64,000 nt of DNA from Bryobacteraceae bacterium. GTDB taxonomy: Bacteria; Acidobacteriota; Terriglobia; Bryobacterales; Bryobacteraceae. The stretch is from assembly GCA_025928545.1 (NCBI GenBank), contig JAICJH010000005.1:1-64000 (forward strand), in the 5' to 3' direction. Each line of letters starts with the position of its first letter. Positions within the stretch are counted from its first letter, which is position 1. Shown piece by piece: positions 15,674-23,693 of the stretch. The position numbers and the translations under genes were made by a program. The notes under the pieces are model-generated. The model was not told the origin of the DNA and did no database searches. It saw only the letters and a list, made by a program, of their open reading frames with translations.

Positions 15674-16981
15674 CTACTGAATCAGCCCAGGCGTGCGTTT
15701 CACCAAACCAGTCAAAGTCCCCGTAATATCTTCCGTCACAACGGCATTACCGCTCACCGCCAGATCGTGAACCACGAACGCAATCGTGGCATTTGTCCCC
15801 GACCCGCCCGAAAAGCTCAACGTCGTTGTCGGAAAATAGAACGTCCCCGATCCGCTGATCGTCGCCGAACCTGACACCACATTTTGCGACCCGTACGTCT
15901 GGTTCGGGTCCTGATAAAACAGAATCCCCTGATAAGGACCCCCGTCCGGCGCGCTCAGGTTAATTCCATTTCCCTGAATCAACATTGGCCCCGGCGTGTG
16001 GCCGCCCTGGCCTGTCAGAAAGAACATCACGTGAGAACCCGCGAGATATCCCTGCCCACTGACTGAGATGCCTCCGCCATTCAGAATATAAATGCCGGAT
16101 GCCAGCGTCAGCGTGCCGCCCGTGACTGTAATACCGCCGCAATACACTCCCGGATTAATGGAAGCGCTGACGCTTGTCGCATACGGAGTGGTACTCGTGC
16201 CGAAGCTGCACGATCCCACCGCGGGAGGTGTCAGATTAAATGGATCCGGCGTAATCGCAGCCCCCGTCGTCGGGGTTGGGGTGCATTTACCCACCGGACA
16301 AGTAACGCCGCCACGTACCGTGATCTGAGACGCCGTGATCGACCCCTTTCCCGTGATGTCCAGAGCTTTCGTCGAGTTCGACGAGTTGACAAATACTCCG
16401 CATCCCGCGGCTGAGAGACTGCCGGAGCCGCTGATCACAAACGCATCCTGCGTAGCAGCTGTGTCGGTAACGTAGGTGCAGCCGCTGTTCGGCACTACAT
16501 TCACTCCGCTCATGGCCTGCGTCGCGACCGATCCGCTGTGAAAACCGGCCCAGTAAAGAAACGTGTGCGGAATGCTCTGCGAGACCGTTGCCTTGATCCA
16601 TAACGCAGGCGTAACGCCCGTCGTACCCGGCGGCACCGTGTTGTTCGCAATCATCGCAACGGTCTGGCTTCCGGTCGTCTTGAAGCCGTTTTGCGCGGCA
16701 TAAAGACACCCCGCCTGCAATGGGTCGCTCGCGGTCGTCAGATTAGAAGGACATGTGTATGTGCTGTTACAGGTAACACTGGATCCGCAAACGTACCCGT
16801 TCGTATTCGCATAGATGGCGGCCGCCGCAGCCGCTGAATCGGCCGCCGTCTGGGCGAATACTTTGACGAAATAGGAATAGCCGAGATCCACCGATAACCC
16901 GAGCATCGAGAACAGCGCAAACAAACTCAGAGTCATGAATATGATCATCTGGCCGGAACGTTTGTCGTCTCGCCTTCTCAA
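15674..16981 (-). CDS. TadG-like pilus assembly protein (copy 2)
   Basis: The 435-residue protein has the TadG N-terminus (RSGQMIIFMTLSLFALFSM, then LGLSVDLGYSYFVKV and the Ala-rich QTAADSAAAAAAIYA). The extracellular part is rich in Ser, Thr, Gly and Asn. It is paralogous over its whole length to the protein at 9416, including CGVFVNSSNS, NPGVYCGGITV, HVMFFLTGQGG and the terminal KRTPGLIQ. It is the last gene of a TadE-TadE-TadG operon; its start overlaps the preceding TadE stop by 4 bp. Tad proteins of this class are minor pseudopilins of Flp-type pili. No Tad ATPase, secretin or pilin gene lies in the window. Confidence 0.87.
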   Translation of the reverse strand: MRRRDDKRSGQMIIFMTLSLFALFSMLGLSVDLGYSYFVKVFAQTAADSAAAAAAIYANTNGYVCGSSVTCNSTYTCPSNLTTASDPLQAGCLYAAQNGFKTTGSQTVAMIANNTVPPGTTGVTPALWIKATVSQSIPHTFLYWAGFHSGSVATQAMSGVNVVPNSGCTYVTDTAATQDAFVISGSGSLSAAGCGVFVNSSNSTKALDITGKGSITASQITVRGGVTCPVGKCTPTPTTGAAITPDPFNLTPPAVGSCSFGTSTTPYATSVSASINPGVYCGGITVTGGTLTLASGIYILNGGGISVSGQGYLAGSHVMFFLTGQGGHTPGPMLIQGNGINLSAPDGGPYQGILFYQDPNQTYGSQNVVSGSATISGSGTFYFPTTTLSFSGGSGTNATIAFVVHDLAVSGNAVVTEDITGTLTGLVKRTPGLIQ

Positions 16982-17541
16982 AACAAAATCTCCTGGGTCG
17001 ATTTCGCTGTGACCGTGAAATTGCCAGCCGCCACCGTGCCTCCGCCCGGCCAGAACATTGCCATGGGATTAATCAGTGCGTATCTCGCCTGCACTGTGAC
17101 ATTATTCGTCACAGGCGTGTTGGAGCCAACGGCCGGGAAAAACGAAGTGCTCGATGGACAGGCAGTGACCGGGCTGCATGTCACCGAACCGCTGTTGTCG
17201 GTAAGGATCATCGTGGTCGATGCCGGATTCAATGCCAGCGCGGCCGCCTGGAAATACGCTGCCGCGTCCGCCCGCGTGATTTGGCAGGTGTTTCCGTTCT
17301 GCGTACAGGTGGCCCCGTGCAGCGCGGTATAACGGGCCGTCTGATCTACCGCGTAAGACAACGTGAAAAACTGCCACATATCGATCGAGCATGTCACCAC
17401 TGCGATGAACAGAAAGATCGCTGGTATCCCCAGCAACGTGAATTCCAGCATCGCCACGCCACGCCGCCGCCCAGCTCGATTCTGAGCCACGCGATTCTGA
17501 GCCGCGCGCGCAAGCAAGCGGTTTAAATACTTTTTTCCCAT
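16978..17541 (-). CDS. TadE-like pseudopilin (second in operon)
   Basis: A 187-residue protein with the TadE signature: basic N-terminus, RRGVAMLEFTLLGIPAIF with the conserved Glu after the cleavage-type position, and a membrane helix running to VVTCSIDMWQFF. The outer part carries two Cys pairs (ATCTQNGNTCQI, VTCSPVTACPS) likely to be disulfide-bonded. The N-terminus has a small tandem repeat AQNRVAQNRA encoded by a 15-bp DNA duplication. It lies three bases after the first TadE gene and overlaps TadG by 4 bp. Confidence 0.85.
   Translation of the reverse strand: MGKKYLNRLLARAAQNRVAQNRAGRRRGVAMLEFTLLGIPAIFLFIAVVTCSIDMWQFFTLSYAVDQTARYTALHGATCTQNGNTCQITRADAAAYFQAAALALNPASTTMILTDNSGSVTCSPVTACPSSTSFFPAVGSNTPVTNNVTVQARYALINPMAMFWPGGGTVAAGNFTVTAKSTQEILF
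17477..17506. repeat. 15-bp tandem duplication in the TadE gene
   Basis: CGATTCTGAGCCACG (17477-17491) is followed at once by CGATTCTGAGCCGCG (17492-17506). On the coding strand this gives the repeated AQNR peptide in the cytoplasmic N-terminus of the TadE-like protein. It abuts the dispersed repeat copy at 17499. Confidence 0.75.
17499..17528 (+). repeat. Dispersed repeat copy 3 (GAGCCGCGCGCG type)
   Basis: GAGCCGCGCGCGCAAGCAAG followed by CGGTTTAAAT. It matches copy 1 (5471) and copy 2 (14170). Unlike them it lies inside a coding region, spelling part of LNRLLARAAQ of the TadE-like protein. Confidence 0.45.
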
Positions 17542-17544
17542 CCC

Positions 17545-18021
17545 TTAACTCATCAACCGCATGGTCACGGCTTTCGTGATCGTCAACTGCCCCGGCAAAA
17601 GCCCCGGAATCGGAATCAGCTGAGGCGTCACATAAACCACCGACACCGACGCGCACGTGTTGCCGTCCGGACAACTGGCTGCGGCAGGATAACTGACCGA
17701 TAACGTCACCGGCGACGCCGTGCACGTCGTCACCGAAGACCCCACGTTCGGCATACCGCTCAGTTGCGACACAACGAAGCTCGCGCATACCGTGGCTTGC
17801 TTCGGAGCTGTGTCGCACGCCGTGGAACTGCTGGCGCAATAGCCCGCGGTCACCCGCGCCGCATTCGCTGTCGCAATCAGGGAGTATGCGTAAAAGCCGA
17901 AATCGAACGCGCCCACGAACAGGAAAATGTACCAGGGCAGCAGCAGGCAGAATTCGATCATGGCGCTGCCGTTCCGCCCCCGGCCTCTTCCCGGCTTTGC
18001 GGACTTGATATTCCTGGCCAT
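17545..18021 (-). CDS. TadE-like pseudopilin (first in operon)
   Basis: A 158-residue protein with a basic N-terminus (ARNIKSAKPGRGRGRNG), then SAMIEFCLLLPWYIFLFVGAFDFGFYAYSLI, the TadE helix with its conserved Glu. The periplasmic remainder has several cysteines (GYCASSSTACDT, TTCTAS, SCPDGNTCAS). It leads the TadE-TadE-TadG operon. CAGGA precedes the ATG by a few bases. The divergent region to the PEP-CTERM gene at 18178 contains ATAAC-CTTA-GTTAT. Function in a Tad/Flp-type fibre or adhesin is inferred. Confidence 0.82.
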   Translation of the reverse strand: MARNIKSAKPGRGRGRNGSAMIEFCLLLPWYIFLFVGAFDFGFYAYSLIATANAARVTAGYCASSSTACDTAPKQATVCASFVVSQLSGMPNVGSSVTTCTASPVTLSVSYPAAASCPDGNTCASVSVVYVTPQLIPIPGLLPGQLTITKAVTMRLMS

Positions 18022-18177
18022 ACATCCTGATAGTCGCGCTTACCGCCGTCGCGCTCAAGATGCCATAGGTTATCAATTCTCCGTTAAATGCCGGACCACT
18101 AATAACCTTAGTTATCGCTCCCGGACTTACTATTGAGGGGATGGCTTTCCCCCCGTGCAGGAGAGATAATTCAGCTG

Positions 18178-18897
18178 ATGACTATCCCCGGCTTCTCCAC
18201 ACGCGTCCTCAATCCACGCGTTTTGATTCCACGGGTATTGATTCTCGCGGGCCTTGTGCTTTGCAGCAGCGCCCTTCGGGCCGATGTCATCTACAGCAAT
18301 TTCGGTGCGAATTTTTCATACGCCTACCAGACCGGCATTACCGTGGCGGATACAGGCAGCGAGAATTCAGTCGCGATTGCCTTCACGCCCTTACTCGATT
18401 ACCTGCTCAGCAGCATCGAGGTCGTTGCGACGACCCGCAATCCGGATTTATCCAATACTTTGACCCTCAGCATTTTCGCCGATAACGACGGAATTCCCGG
18501 AACCTCGGCTCTCGAAATACTCTCCTTCTCCGGCCAGCTCCCTTCGTTTGTGACGCCGCCCGAGACCCCGGAAGCCTCTTATTTGAGCCTCATATCGTCC
18601 ACAAACCCGGAACTGCACGCAGGCACAACTTATTGGCTGGTGATGGACGGCCCCGCCGAGGAATCGCTCATCTGGGACGATAACTCCATCGGAACCTTCG
18701 GTCTGCTCGAAACCAACGGCACGCCCGGAGCCTGGCTGACCAACCCGAATCCAAACGCCAATCAGACTAACGGCGTCTTCCAGATCGACGGTACACTCGC
18801 CGGAGCCACAGGCTCTTCCACTCCTGAGCCCCACTCACTGTTCCTGATGGCCGGCGGACTGCTGGCGGTTGTCGGCATTTCCCGCCGCCGGGCATAG
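18178..18897 (+). CDS. PEP-CTERM sorted surface protein A
   Basis: From ATG 18178 the product has about 239 residues: a signal region ending SSALRADVIYSNFG, a beta-rich body, and the sorting tail TPEPHSLFLMAGGLLAVVGISRRRA, i.e. PEP motif, membrane helix and Arg cluster. PEP-CTERM tails are cut by exosortase during export; no exosortase is present in the window. An in-frame start at 18133 exists, but GGAGAG upstream favours 18178. The protein at 18983 is a paralogue: DVIYSNFGANFSYAYQTG versus DVIYTNFGADNDYAAGTG. The body has the look of a carbohydrate- or surface-binding jelly roll. Its role is unknown. Confidence 0.85.
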   Translation: MTIPGFSTRVLNPRVLIPRVLILAGLVLCSSALRADVIYSNFGANFSYAYQTGITVADTGSENSVAIAFTPLLDYLLSSIEVVATTRNPDLSNTLTLSIFADNDGIPGTSALEILSFSGQLPSFVTPPETPEASYLSLISSTNPELHAGTTYWLVMDGPAEESLIWDDNSIGTFGLLETNGTPGAWLTNPNPNANQTNGVFQIDGTLAGATGSSTPEPHSLFLMAGGLLAVVGISRRRA

Positions 18898-18982
18898 TAG
18901 TCAACCCTGCCATTAGTCATACAAAAATTCCCGACCAATAGCCGGGTAGCCCTCGCCTTCCATTCCGGTCAAAATCTGGATA

Positions 18983-19696
18983 GTGCTCCCGAGTGTCTAC
19001 GCGCGTTCCGCCTTTCTTCTCTTCCTGGCATCGTTCACCCTCTCAGCCGATGTCATCTACACCAACTTCGGCGCCGATAACGACTATGCGGCCGGAACAG
19101 GTCTGATCGTTACCAACGACGGCTCCGCGTGGTCCTCCGTCGCGGTTGGCTTCACTCCTGCCTTCGATTACGATCTGACCGGGATTGGCTTCGTTTCCAC
19201 TAGTCTTTTTCCCTTCGACACCAGTGGCACAATCGGAATCTTCGCGGACGATGGCGGCCATCCAGGAGGATCTCCTCTGGAATCCTTCGCCTTCGATGCC
19301 GCCTGGCAGTTCGGCACAGCCGCCCCGGTGATGACCGTGACTTCCCTGCTCCAGCCTCGATTGCTCGCTGCCACGCAGTATTGGATCGGCATGGAGGGGC
19401 CAGCCGGAAGCTTCATCGTGTGGAACCAGAATTCCACGGGCGCGGGCGGTTTCTCCGCAACCGATGGAGCCGGGAGCTGGTTCCCTTCCGATCAGGCGCA
19501 GGGAGTCCTCGAAATCAACGGCACTCTGGTTCCGATGGCCATTCAGGCCCTGCCCGCGTTCGGATTCACTCAGGCCGAGATTCCTGTTAACTCCACCCCG
19601 GAACCGTCTACTTTGTGGCTGGCGATTGCCGCCCTGGTCGTCACGTTCGCGTCAGCAAGGCGCGCGCCTCACCCACCAAAAACAACGACCCGGTAA
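18983..19696 (+). CDS. PEP-CTERM sorted surface protein B
   Basis: A 237-residue paralogue of the preceding protein, with signal peptide (SAFLLFLASFTLSADVIYTNFG), similar strands (SVAVGFTPAFDYDLTGIGF, TQYWIGMEGPAGSFIVWN) and the tail TPEPSTLWLAIAALVVTFA followed by SARR. The start is GTG 18983. The C-terminus runs on past the Arg cluster (APHPPKTTTR), and its last 56 bp overlap the 3' end of convergent folC (19641-19696). This overlap probably extended the tail. It arose by tandem duplication with protein A. Confidence 0.85.
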   Translation: MLPSVYARSAFLLFLASFTLSADVIYTNFGADNDYAAGTGLIVTNDGSAWSSVAVGFTPAFDYDLTGIGFVSTSLFPFDTSGTIGIFADDGGHPGGSPLESFAFDAAWQFGTAAPVMTVTSLLQPRLLAATQYWIGMEGPAGSFIVWNQNSTGAGGFSATDGAGSWFPSDQAQGVLEINGTLVPMAIQALPAFGFTQAEIPVNSTPEPSTLWLAIAALVVTFASARRAPHPPKTTTR

Positions 19697-20921
19697 CGAA
19701 TGTGGTCATCCGGCTTCGTTTCTCCACCATTGCCAAAGCTGCGTCGATCGAACCCACCAGACTCATCCTCGCCCGGTCGGCTTCCGCCGCCATTTCCGCC
19801 AGAGCCTCCGGATGCAGAGCCCGGGGCTGATCCGGCGCCGTCAGGATAATCTCCGCTGCCAGCGGATACAAGACGCTCGTGACCTCTTCCACTGCCTTGT
19901 CGCGCATCGCCCCGAAAATAAGCCGCACAGGTTCGTCGGCAAAGAATTCCCGAATGTAACCCGCCAGCGCCCGTGCACCGGCTGGATTATGGGCTCCGTC
20001 CAGAATCACATCCGGAGAGCCCGGAATCCGTTCCAGGCGCCCCGGCCAGCGCGCTGCCGCAATGCCGCTCCGGATGGCCGCGGCCGGGACCCCTAACGAA
20101 GCCAATGCCGTGATGGCGGTGCGGGCATTCTCCACCTGATGCGCGCCCGGCAGCGGACACTCAATCGGAATCTCCTCATCGCCCGCCAGGGTGAATCGGC
20201 TGCCGAACCGGTCCGCGACCAGATCCTCCACCCGCCACGAGGAGGAATGGCGCACCGCAATATCCAGCTCCAGCGCCCTGTTTTCCAGCACCCGCAGCGC
20301 CTCCGGCCTCTGAGCCGCGAAGACCGCCGGCCGCCCCGGCTTGAGAATTCCGGCCTTCTCCGCCGCAATGGATTCCAGACTGGACCCGAGAAATGTCTCG
20401 TGATCGAAATCAATCGGTGTGATCACGGCAACTTCCGGCCGCTCAACCACATTTGTAGCATCAAGCCTGCCACCCAGCCCCGTCTCGAGAACCGTGATCT
20501 CCACCCTGGCGCGCGCAAACGCGAGAAACGCCATGGCGGTGACAGTCTCGAAAAAACTGGGATGCCCGTCAATCTCGTCGGTCGCCAATAAGCGTTCTGC
20601 CGCTGCATGAACTTCCGCGAACGCAGCTACCCATGCGGCTTCCGAAATCATCTGCCCCCCGATCGCAATCCGCTCCCGGGGATCAATCAGATGAGGCGAC
20701 GTGTAGAGGGCGGTCCGGAGCCCGTCGGCCCGGAGCGCGGCCTCGATCATGGCGCAGGTAGAGCCTTTCCCGTTCGTCCCGGCCACATGAACGAAGCGCC
20801 CCTGGCTGTGCGGATTGTCCAGTGCGGCCAGCAGAACGCGCATCCGCTCCAGGTCCCATTTGACGACCTTGAGTTCGTGCCCGAGAGAATAAAGGAAGCG
20901 GACAGTGTCCGTGAAAGTCAT
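19641..20921 (-). CDS. folC: Folylpolyglutamate synthase / dihydrofolate synthase
   Basis: A 426-residue enzyme with the Mur-ligase-like P-loop HVAGTNGKGSTCAMI (about 43-57), SPHLIDPRERI and the C-terminal ILDGAHNPAGARAL. FolC adds glutamate to dihydropteroate and then to folates in an ATP-dependent reaction in the cytoplasm. The ATG overlaps the accD stop by 4 bp, so it is the last gene of rsfS-rlmH-accD-folC. The accD-folC pairing is common in bacteria. Its end overlaps a convergent PEP-CTERM gene. The pabA and pabB genes of the same pathway are 2.7 kb away on the other strand. Confidence 0.95.
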   Translation of the reverse strand: MTFTDTVRFLYSLGHELKVVKWDLERMRVLLAALDNPHSQGRFVHVAGTNGKGSTCAMIEAALRADGLRTALYTSPHLIDPRERIAIGGQMISEAAWVAAFAEVHAAAERLLATDEIDGHPSFFETVTAMAFLAFARARVEITVLETGLGGRLDATNVVERPEVAVITPIDFDHETFLGSSLESIAAEKAGILKPGRPAVFAAQRPEALRVLENRALELDIAVRHSSSWRVEDLVADRFGSRFTLAGDEEIPIECPLPGAHQVENARTAITALASLGVPAAAIRSGIAAARWPGRLERIPGSPDVILDGAHNPAGARALAGYIREFFADEPVRLIFGAMRDKAVEEVTSVLYPLAAEIILTAPDQPRALHPEALAEMAAEADRARMSLVGSIDAALAMVEKRSRMTTFVTGSLFLVGEARALLTRT

Positions 20922-21784
20922 GCCGCCGCGCTGGTAGTACCCACCAGTAGATCGAGGGCCGTGCCGATCCAGGCTTTCATTTCCTGGCGCGGCACCACGG
21001 CATCCAGCATGCCGTGTTTCACCAGGAACTCCGCCCGCTGGAAGCCTTCCGGCAGTTTCTGGCGGATGGTCTGCTCAATCACGCGCGGTCCGGCAAAACC
21101 GATCAGCGCGCCGGGTTCGGAAATGTTGAAATCGCCGAGCATCGCGAAACTCGCCGTGACCCCGCCGGTGGTCGGATCCGTGAGCACGCTGATATACGGG
21201 ATGCGCGCTTCATCCAGCCGCATCAGCGCCGCCGAAATCTTGGCCATCTGCATCAGGCTCACCGCGCCTTCCTGCATGCGAGCGCCCCCCGAAGCCGAAA
21301 CCACAATCAGAGGCGACCCGTCCGCGATTGCCCGCTCCACCGAGCGAGTAATTTTCTCCCCGACCACCGCGCCCATGCTGCCGCCGATGAACTTTGCCTC
21401 CATGGCGCAGATGTGAACGCGCCGGCCGCCGAGGGTGCCATCGGCGGCAATCAGGGCATCGGAAAGCGAGGTCGCCGCCTGGGTGGCTTTCAGCCGTTCG
21501 CTGTAGGGCTTCTGATCGACAAACTGCAGCGGATCGGACGACGCCAGCTTGGCATCCCGCTCCTCATAATGGCCGCCGTCGAACAGCATTGCCAGACGCG
21601 CCCGCGCATCCAGCCGGAAATGATGCCCGCATTTTCCGCAAACCCGCATCGAAATCTCCAGGTCTTTCTTCCAGATGATTTCGCGGCAGCCGTCGCATTT
21701 CAGCCAAAGTCCTTCGGTGCGAACCGTGCGTTCGGAGGAGTCGGCCTGCGTTTTGGAATCGGAATCTCTCTTGAACCAGGACAT
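20918..21784 (-). CDS. accD: Acetyl-CoA carboxylase carboxyltransferase subunit beta
   Basis: The 288-residue protein has the N-terminal zinc finger Cys30, Cys33, Cys49, Cys52 (KCDGCRE and VCGKCGHHF) and the carboxyltransferase core GGRVHICAMEAKFIGGSMG, SGGARMQEG and LTDPTTGGVTASFAMLGD. With AccA it transfers CO2 from biotin to acetyl-CoA, the first step of fatty-acid synthesis. accA is not in the window. It is encoded 21 bp after rlmH and overlaps folC. Length and motifs are standard. Confidence 0.96.
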   Translation of the reverse strand: MSWFKRDSDSKTQADSSERTVRTEGLWLKCDGCREIIWKKDLEISMRVCGKCGHHFRLDARARLAMLFDGGHYEERDAKLASSDPLQFVDQKPYSERLKATQAATSLSDALIAADGTLGGRRVHICAMEAKFIGGSMGAVVGEKITRSVERAIADGSPLIVVSASGGARMQEGAVSLMQMAKISAALMRLDEARIPYISVLTDPTTGGVTASFAMLGDFNISEPGALIGFAGPRVIEQTIRQKLPEGFQRAEFLVKHGMLDAVVPRQEMKAWIGTALDLLVGTTSAAA

Positions 21785-21805
21785 AATTTAGTCGGTCTGC
21801 GTCAG

Positions 21806-22225
21806 TTAACGCGGATAAGGGTGCCCACGCAATATTGTAAACGCCCGGTAGATCTGCTCGGCCAGTACAGCGCGCGCCAATTCATGCGGCATTGTCATGG
21901 CCGAAAGCGACACCAGCAAATCAGCCCGCTGCCGCCAGTCTTCCGGCAACCCGGCGTGGCCTCCAATGACGAACACAAGATCGTGCCCCAGCATTTCAGC
22001 CTTTTCGAAAATGGCGGCGAATTTGTCCGAATCGAGCGGTTTGCCCGCCGGGTCGAGCAGGATCTTCTTCGCCGTCGGGTGCTTCTGCCAGATGTCCACC
22101 CGGTCGGGCCGGATCTCCGCCATTACCGACGTTGCATAATGTCCGGCTCGCTTGATGTAATCGGACGCCATCGCATTCGCGTGCGCGTCTTTGGGCTTGC
22201 CGATGTAATAGAGGTAAAGTTTCAA
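21806..22225 (-). CDS. rlmH: 23S rRNA (pseudouridine1915-N3)-methyltransferase
   Basis: A 139-residue SPOUT methyltransferase: the Gly-rich SAM loop LVFVIGGHAGLPEDW and the C-terminal SLSAMTMPHELARAVLAEQIYRA then GHPYPR, diagnostic of RlmH. It methylates pseudouridine 1915 in helix 69 of 23S rRNA on the assembled 70S ribosome. It overlaps rsfS by 4 bp, a frequent pairing of two ribosome-related genes. The usual GADG of the loop reads GHAG here. Confidence 0.94.
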   Translation of the reverse strand: MKLYLYYIGKPKDAHANAMASDYIKRAGHYATSVMAEIRPDRVDIWQKHPTAKKILLDPAGKPLDSDKFAAIFEKAEMLGHDLVFVIGGHAGLPEDWRQRADLLVSLSAMTMPHELARAVLAEQIYRAFTILRGHPYPR

Positions 22226-22638
22226 ACCTCGTCGCTGACAGGGAGCGGCGCTACCGCTTTCTTCCGCGGCTTTTTTACGGCCGGAATGTCGGCGGGAATC
22301 TGGACTGGTTTGCCCTCACGCCACAACCGCTCCAGATCGTAATAGGCGCGGGCTTTCGGCGTCAGTGCGTGAATGACTACATCGCCGTAATCGGTCAGGA
22401 TCCACTCCGCCTGGTTGTAGCCTTCCACGCTGAGCGGCAGTTCGCCGCGCTTCTTCATCCGAAACGCCACTTCGTCTGCGATGGCCTGATTCTGTTTTGA
22501 GCTCGATCCCGTGCAGATCACGAAGAAATCGGTAAATGAGGAGACGCCGGTCAGATCGAGGACTTTGATGTCCTGCGCTTTTTTCTCTTCGGCGGCCCGC
22601 ACGGCTGTGAGCCAGGTCGGGTCCTCCTGCTTCTTCAC
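22222..22638 (-). CDS. rsfS: Ribosome silencing factor
   Basis: A 138-residue protein with the RsfS fold: KAQDIKVLDLTGVSSFTDFFVICTGSS, then AEWILTDYGDVVIHALTPKARAYYDLERLW. RsfS binds L14 on the 50S subunit and blocks joining to 30S in starvation. A basic C-terminal tail (KKPRKKAVAPLP) is extra. The GTG at 22638 has no Shine-Dalgarno. Eighty-one bases upstream, in frame, a perfect GGAGGGG (22730-22724) precedes CTG at 22719 by four bases, which would add a 27-residue Lys/Arg/Ala-rich N-terminus. I kept GTG as the conservative start. nadD, a common neighbour, is absent. Confidence 0.92.
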   Translation of the reverse strand: MKKQEDPTWLTAVRAAEEKKAQDIKVLDLTGVSSFTDFFVICTGSSSKQNQAIADEVAFRMKKRGELPLSVEGYNQAEWILTDYGDVVIHALTPKARAYYDLERLWREGKPVQIPADIPAVKKPRKKAVAPLPVSDEV

Positions 22639-22757
22639 AACCGCTTTTCGAACGGTGGCCTTCCGGACCGCCGGTACCTTTACAGCCCTGGTTTTTGCAG
22701 CCGCTTGTTTTTGCGCCAGAAATCCCCTCCGACCGCTATCGTACTATAGGAGTAGCC

Positions 22758-23693
22758 GTGCATTTGCGTTTTCCATCCAGGGCGTGCCTGCCCACCCTGC
22801 TGCTTTCCCTGATTTCTGTACCTGCGTTCGGACAGTCCGTGGCTGCCGTTGACCCCGCGCCGGATGCTCCGGCCAAGGCAGAAGCTAAGTCCTTTGAAAT
22901 CAAGCCGGATCTCAACGATCCCACCGTAGTGCGGGCGCAGCAAAATGTGGACCGTGTCCGGGGTCTGGTCCAGACCGGTGTCCTGCCAACCAACGATCTG
23001 GGCAAAGCCATGGACGATCTGAACGATGCCCTGGACAGCTCAATCCTGCGGTACGCCGCCTTCAACCAGGATCTCCTTCCTGAACAGGCGGACCAGGTTG
23101 TCGGCGTCGCCCAGAGGATCTATTTGCGCCGCCAGGCTCGCTCCAATCAGATTCGGCAATTGGCGGCAAACGGAGTTCTTTCGCGCGCCGAAGCCGAGAT
23201 GGCCGGTACGGACGTGCTTGGCGCCAAGCTGCAACTCGATCTCGCGATTGAACGCGCCGGTCTGGTGAAGGACATGGCGCGGCTGCGGGCCTCCGTCGAG
23301 TCCGAGAACGAAGCTGAAGCCCATCCTGAATGGAACGGTAAGCTCTATACCCGCTACGACGGCAAGGGCGCTTTCGACCGGTCCGACTTCGACAAAGTTT
23401 CCGCCGCCTTCCTCGCGGCATTCGGTCACGCTATTCCGGTCAGCGCCGACGGGCAAACCGCGGTTCACCGGGCTATGGGCTTTAACCACACCGGCCGGGT
23501 CGACGTTGCCCTGAATCCCGATCAGCGGGAGGGCGTCTGGCTGCTCAGCTACCTTCAGCGAAACCACATCCCGTACTTCGCATTTAAGGCCGCCATCGCC
23601 CATAAGGCTACCGGCGCGCACATTCACCTTGGCCCGGGAAGCACGAAACTTTCCGCCACTTCCAAAACGTGTTGCGCCACCTCCGGCTACTGA
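22758..23693 (+). CDS. Secreted protein with M15-peptidase-like C-terminal domain
   Basis: GTG at 22758 has AGGAG (22748-22752) five bases upstream and gives a signal peptide (ACLPTLLLSLISVPAFGQ). The middle (about 60-190) is helical and charged. The C-terminal part has AVHRAMGFNHTGRVDVALNP and, 50 residues on, GAHIHLGPGS. The spacing H-x(5)-D and H-x-H resembles the zinc ligands of peptidase M15 / D-Ala-D-Ala carboxypeptidases (HxxxxxxD ... HxH), so it may act on peptidoglycan. That is inference from motif spacing. It overlaps the pabA start by 25 bp, which is odd for a cell-wall enzyme. Divergent to rsfS. Confidence 0.7.
   Translation: MHLRFPSRACLPTLLLSLISVPAFGQSVAAVDPAPDAPAKAEAKSFEIKPDLNDPTVVRAQQNVDRVRGLVQTGVLPTNDLGKAMDDLNDALDSSILRYAAFNQDLLPEQADQVVGVAQRIYLRRQARSNQIRQLAANGVLSRAEAEMAGTDVLGAKLQLDLAIERAGLVKDMARLRASVESENEAEAHPEWNGKLYTRYDGKGAFDRSDFDKVSAAFLAAFGHAIPVSADGQTAVHRAMGFNHTGRVDVALNPDQREGVWLLSYLQRNHIPYFAFKAAIAHKATGAHIHLGPGSTKLSATSKTCCATSGY

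Noticed and set aside
21014-22342. Long plus-strand frame opposite accD and rlmH
   Set aside because: Both minus-strand genes are unmistakable; the antisense product has no recognisable domain.
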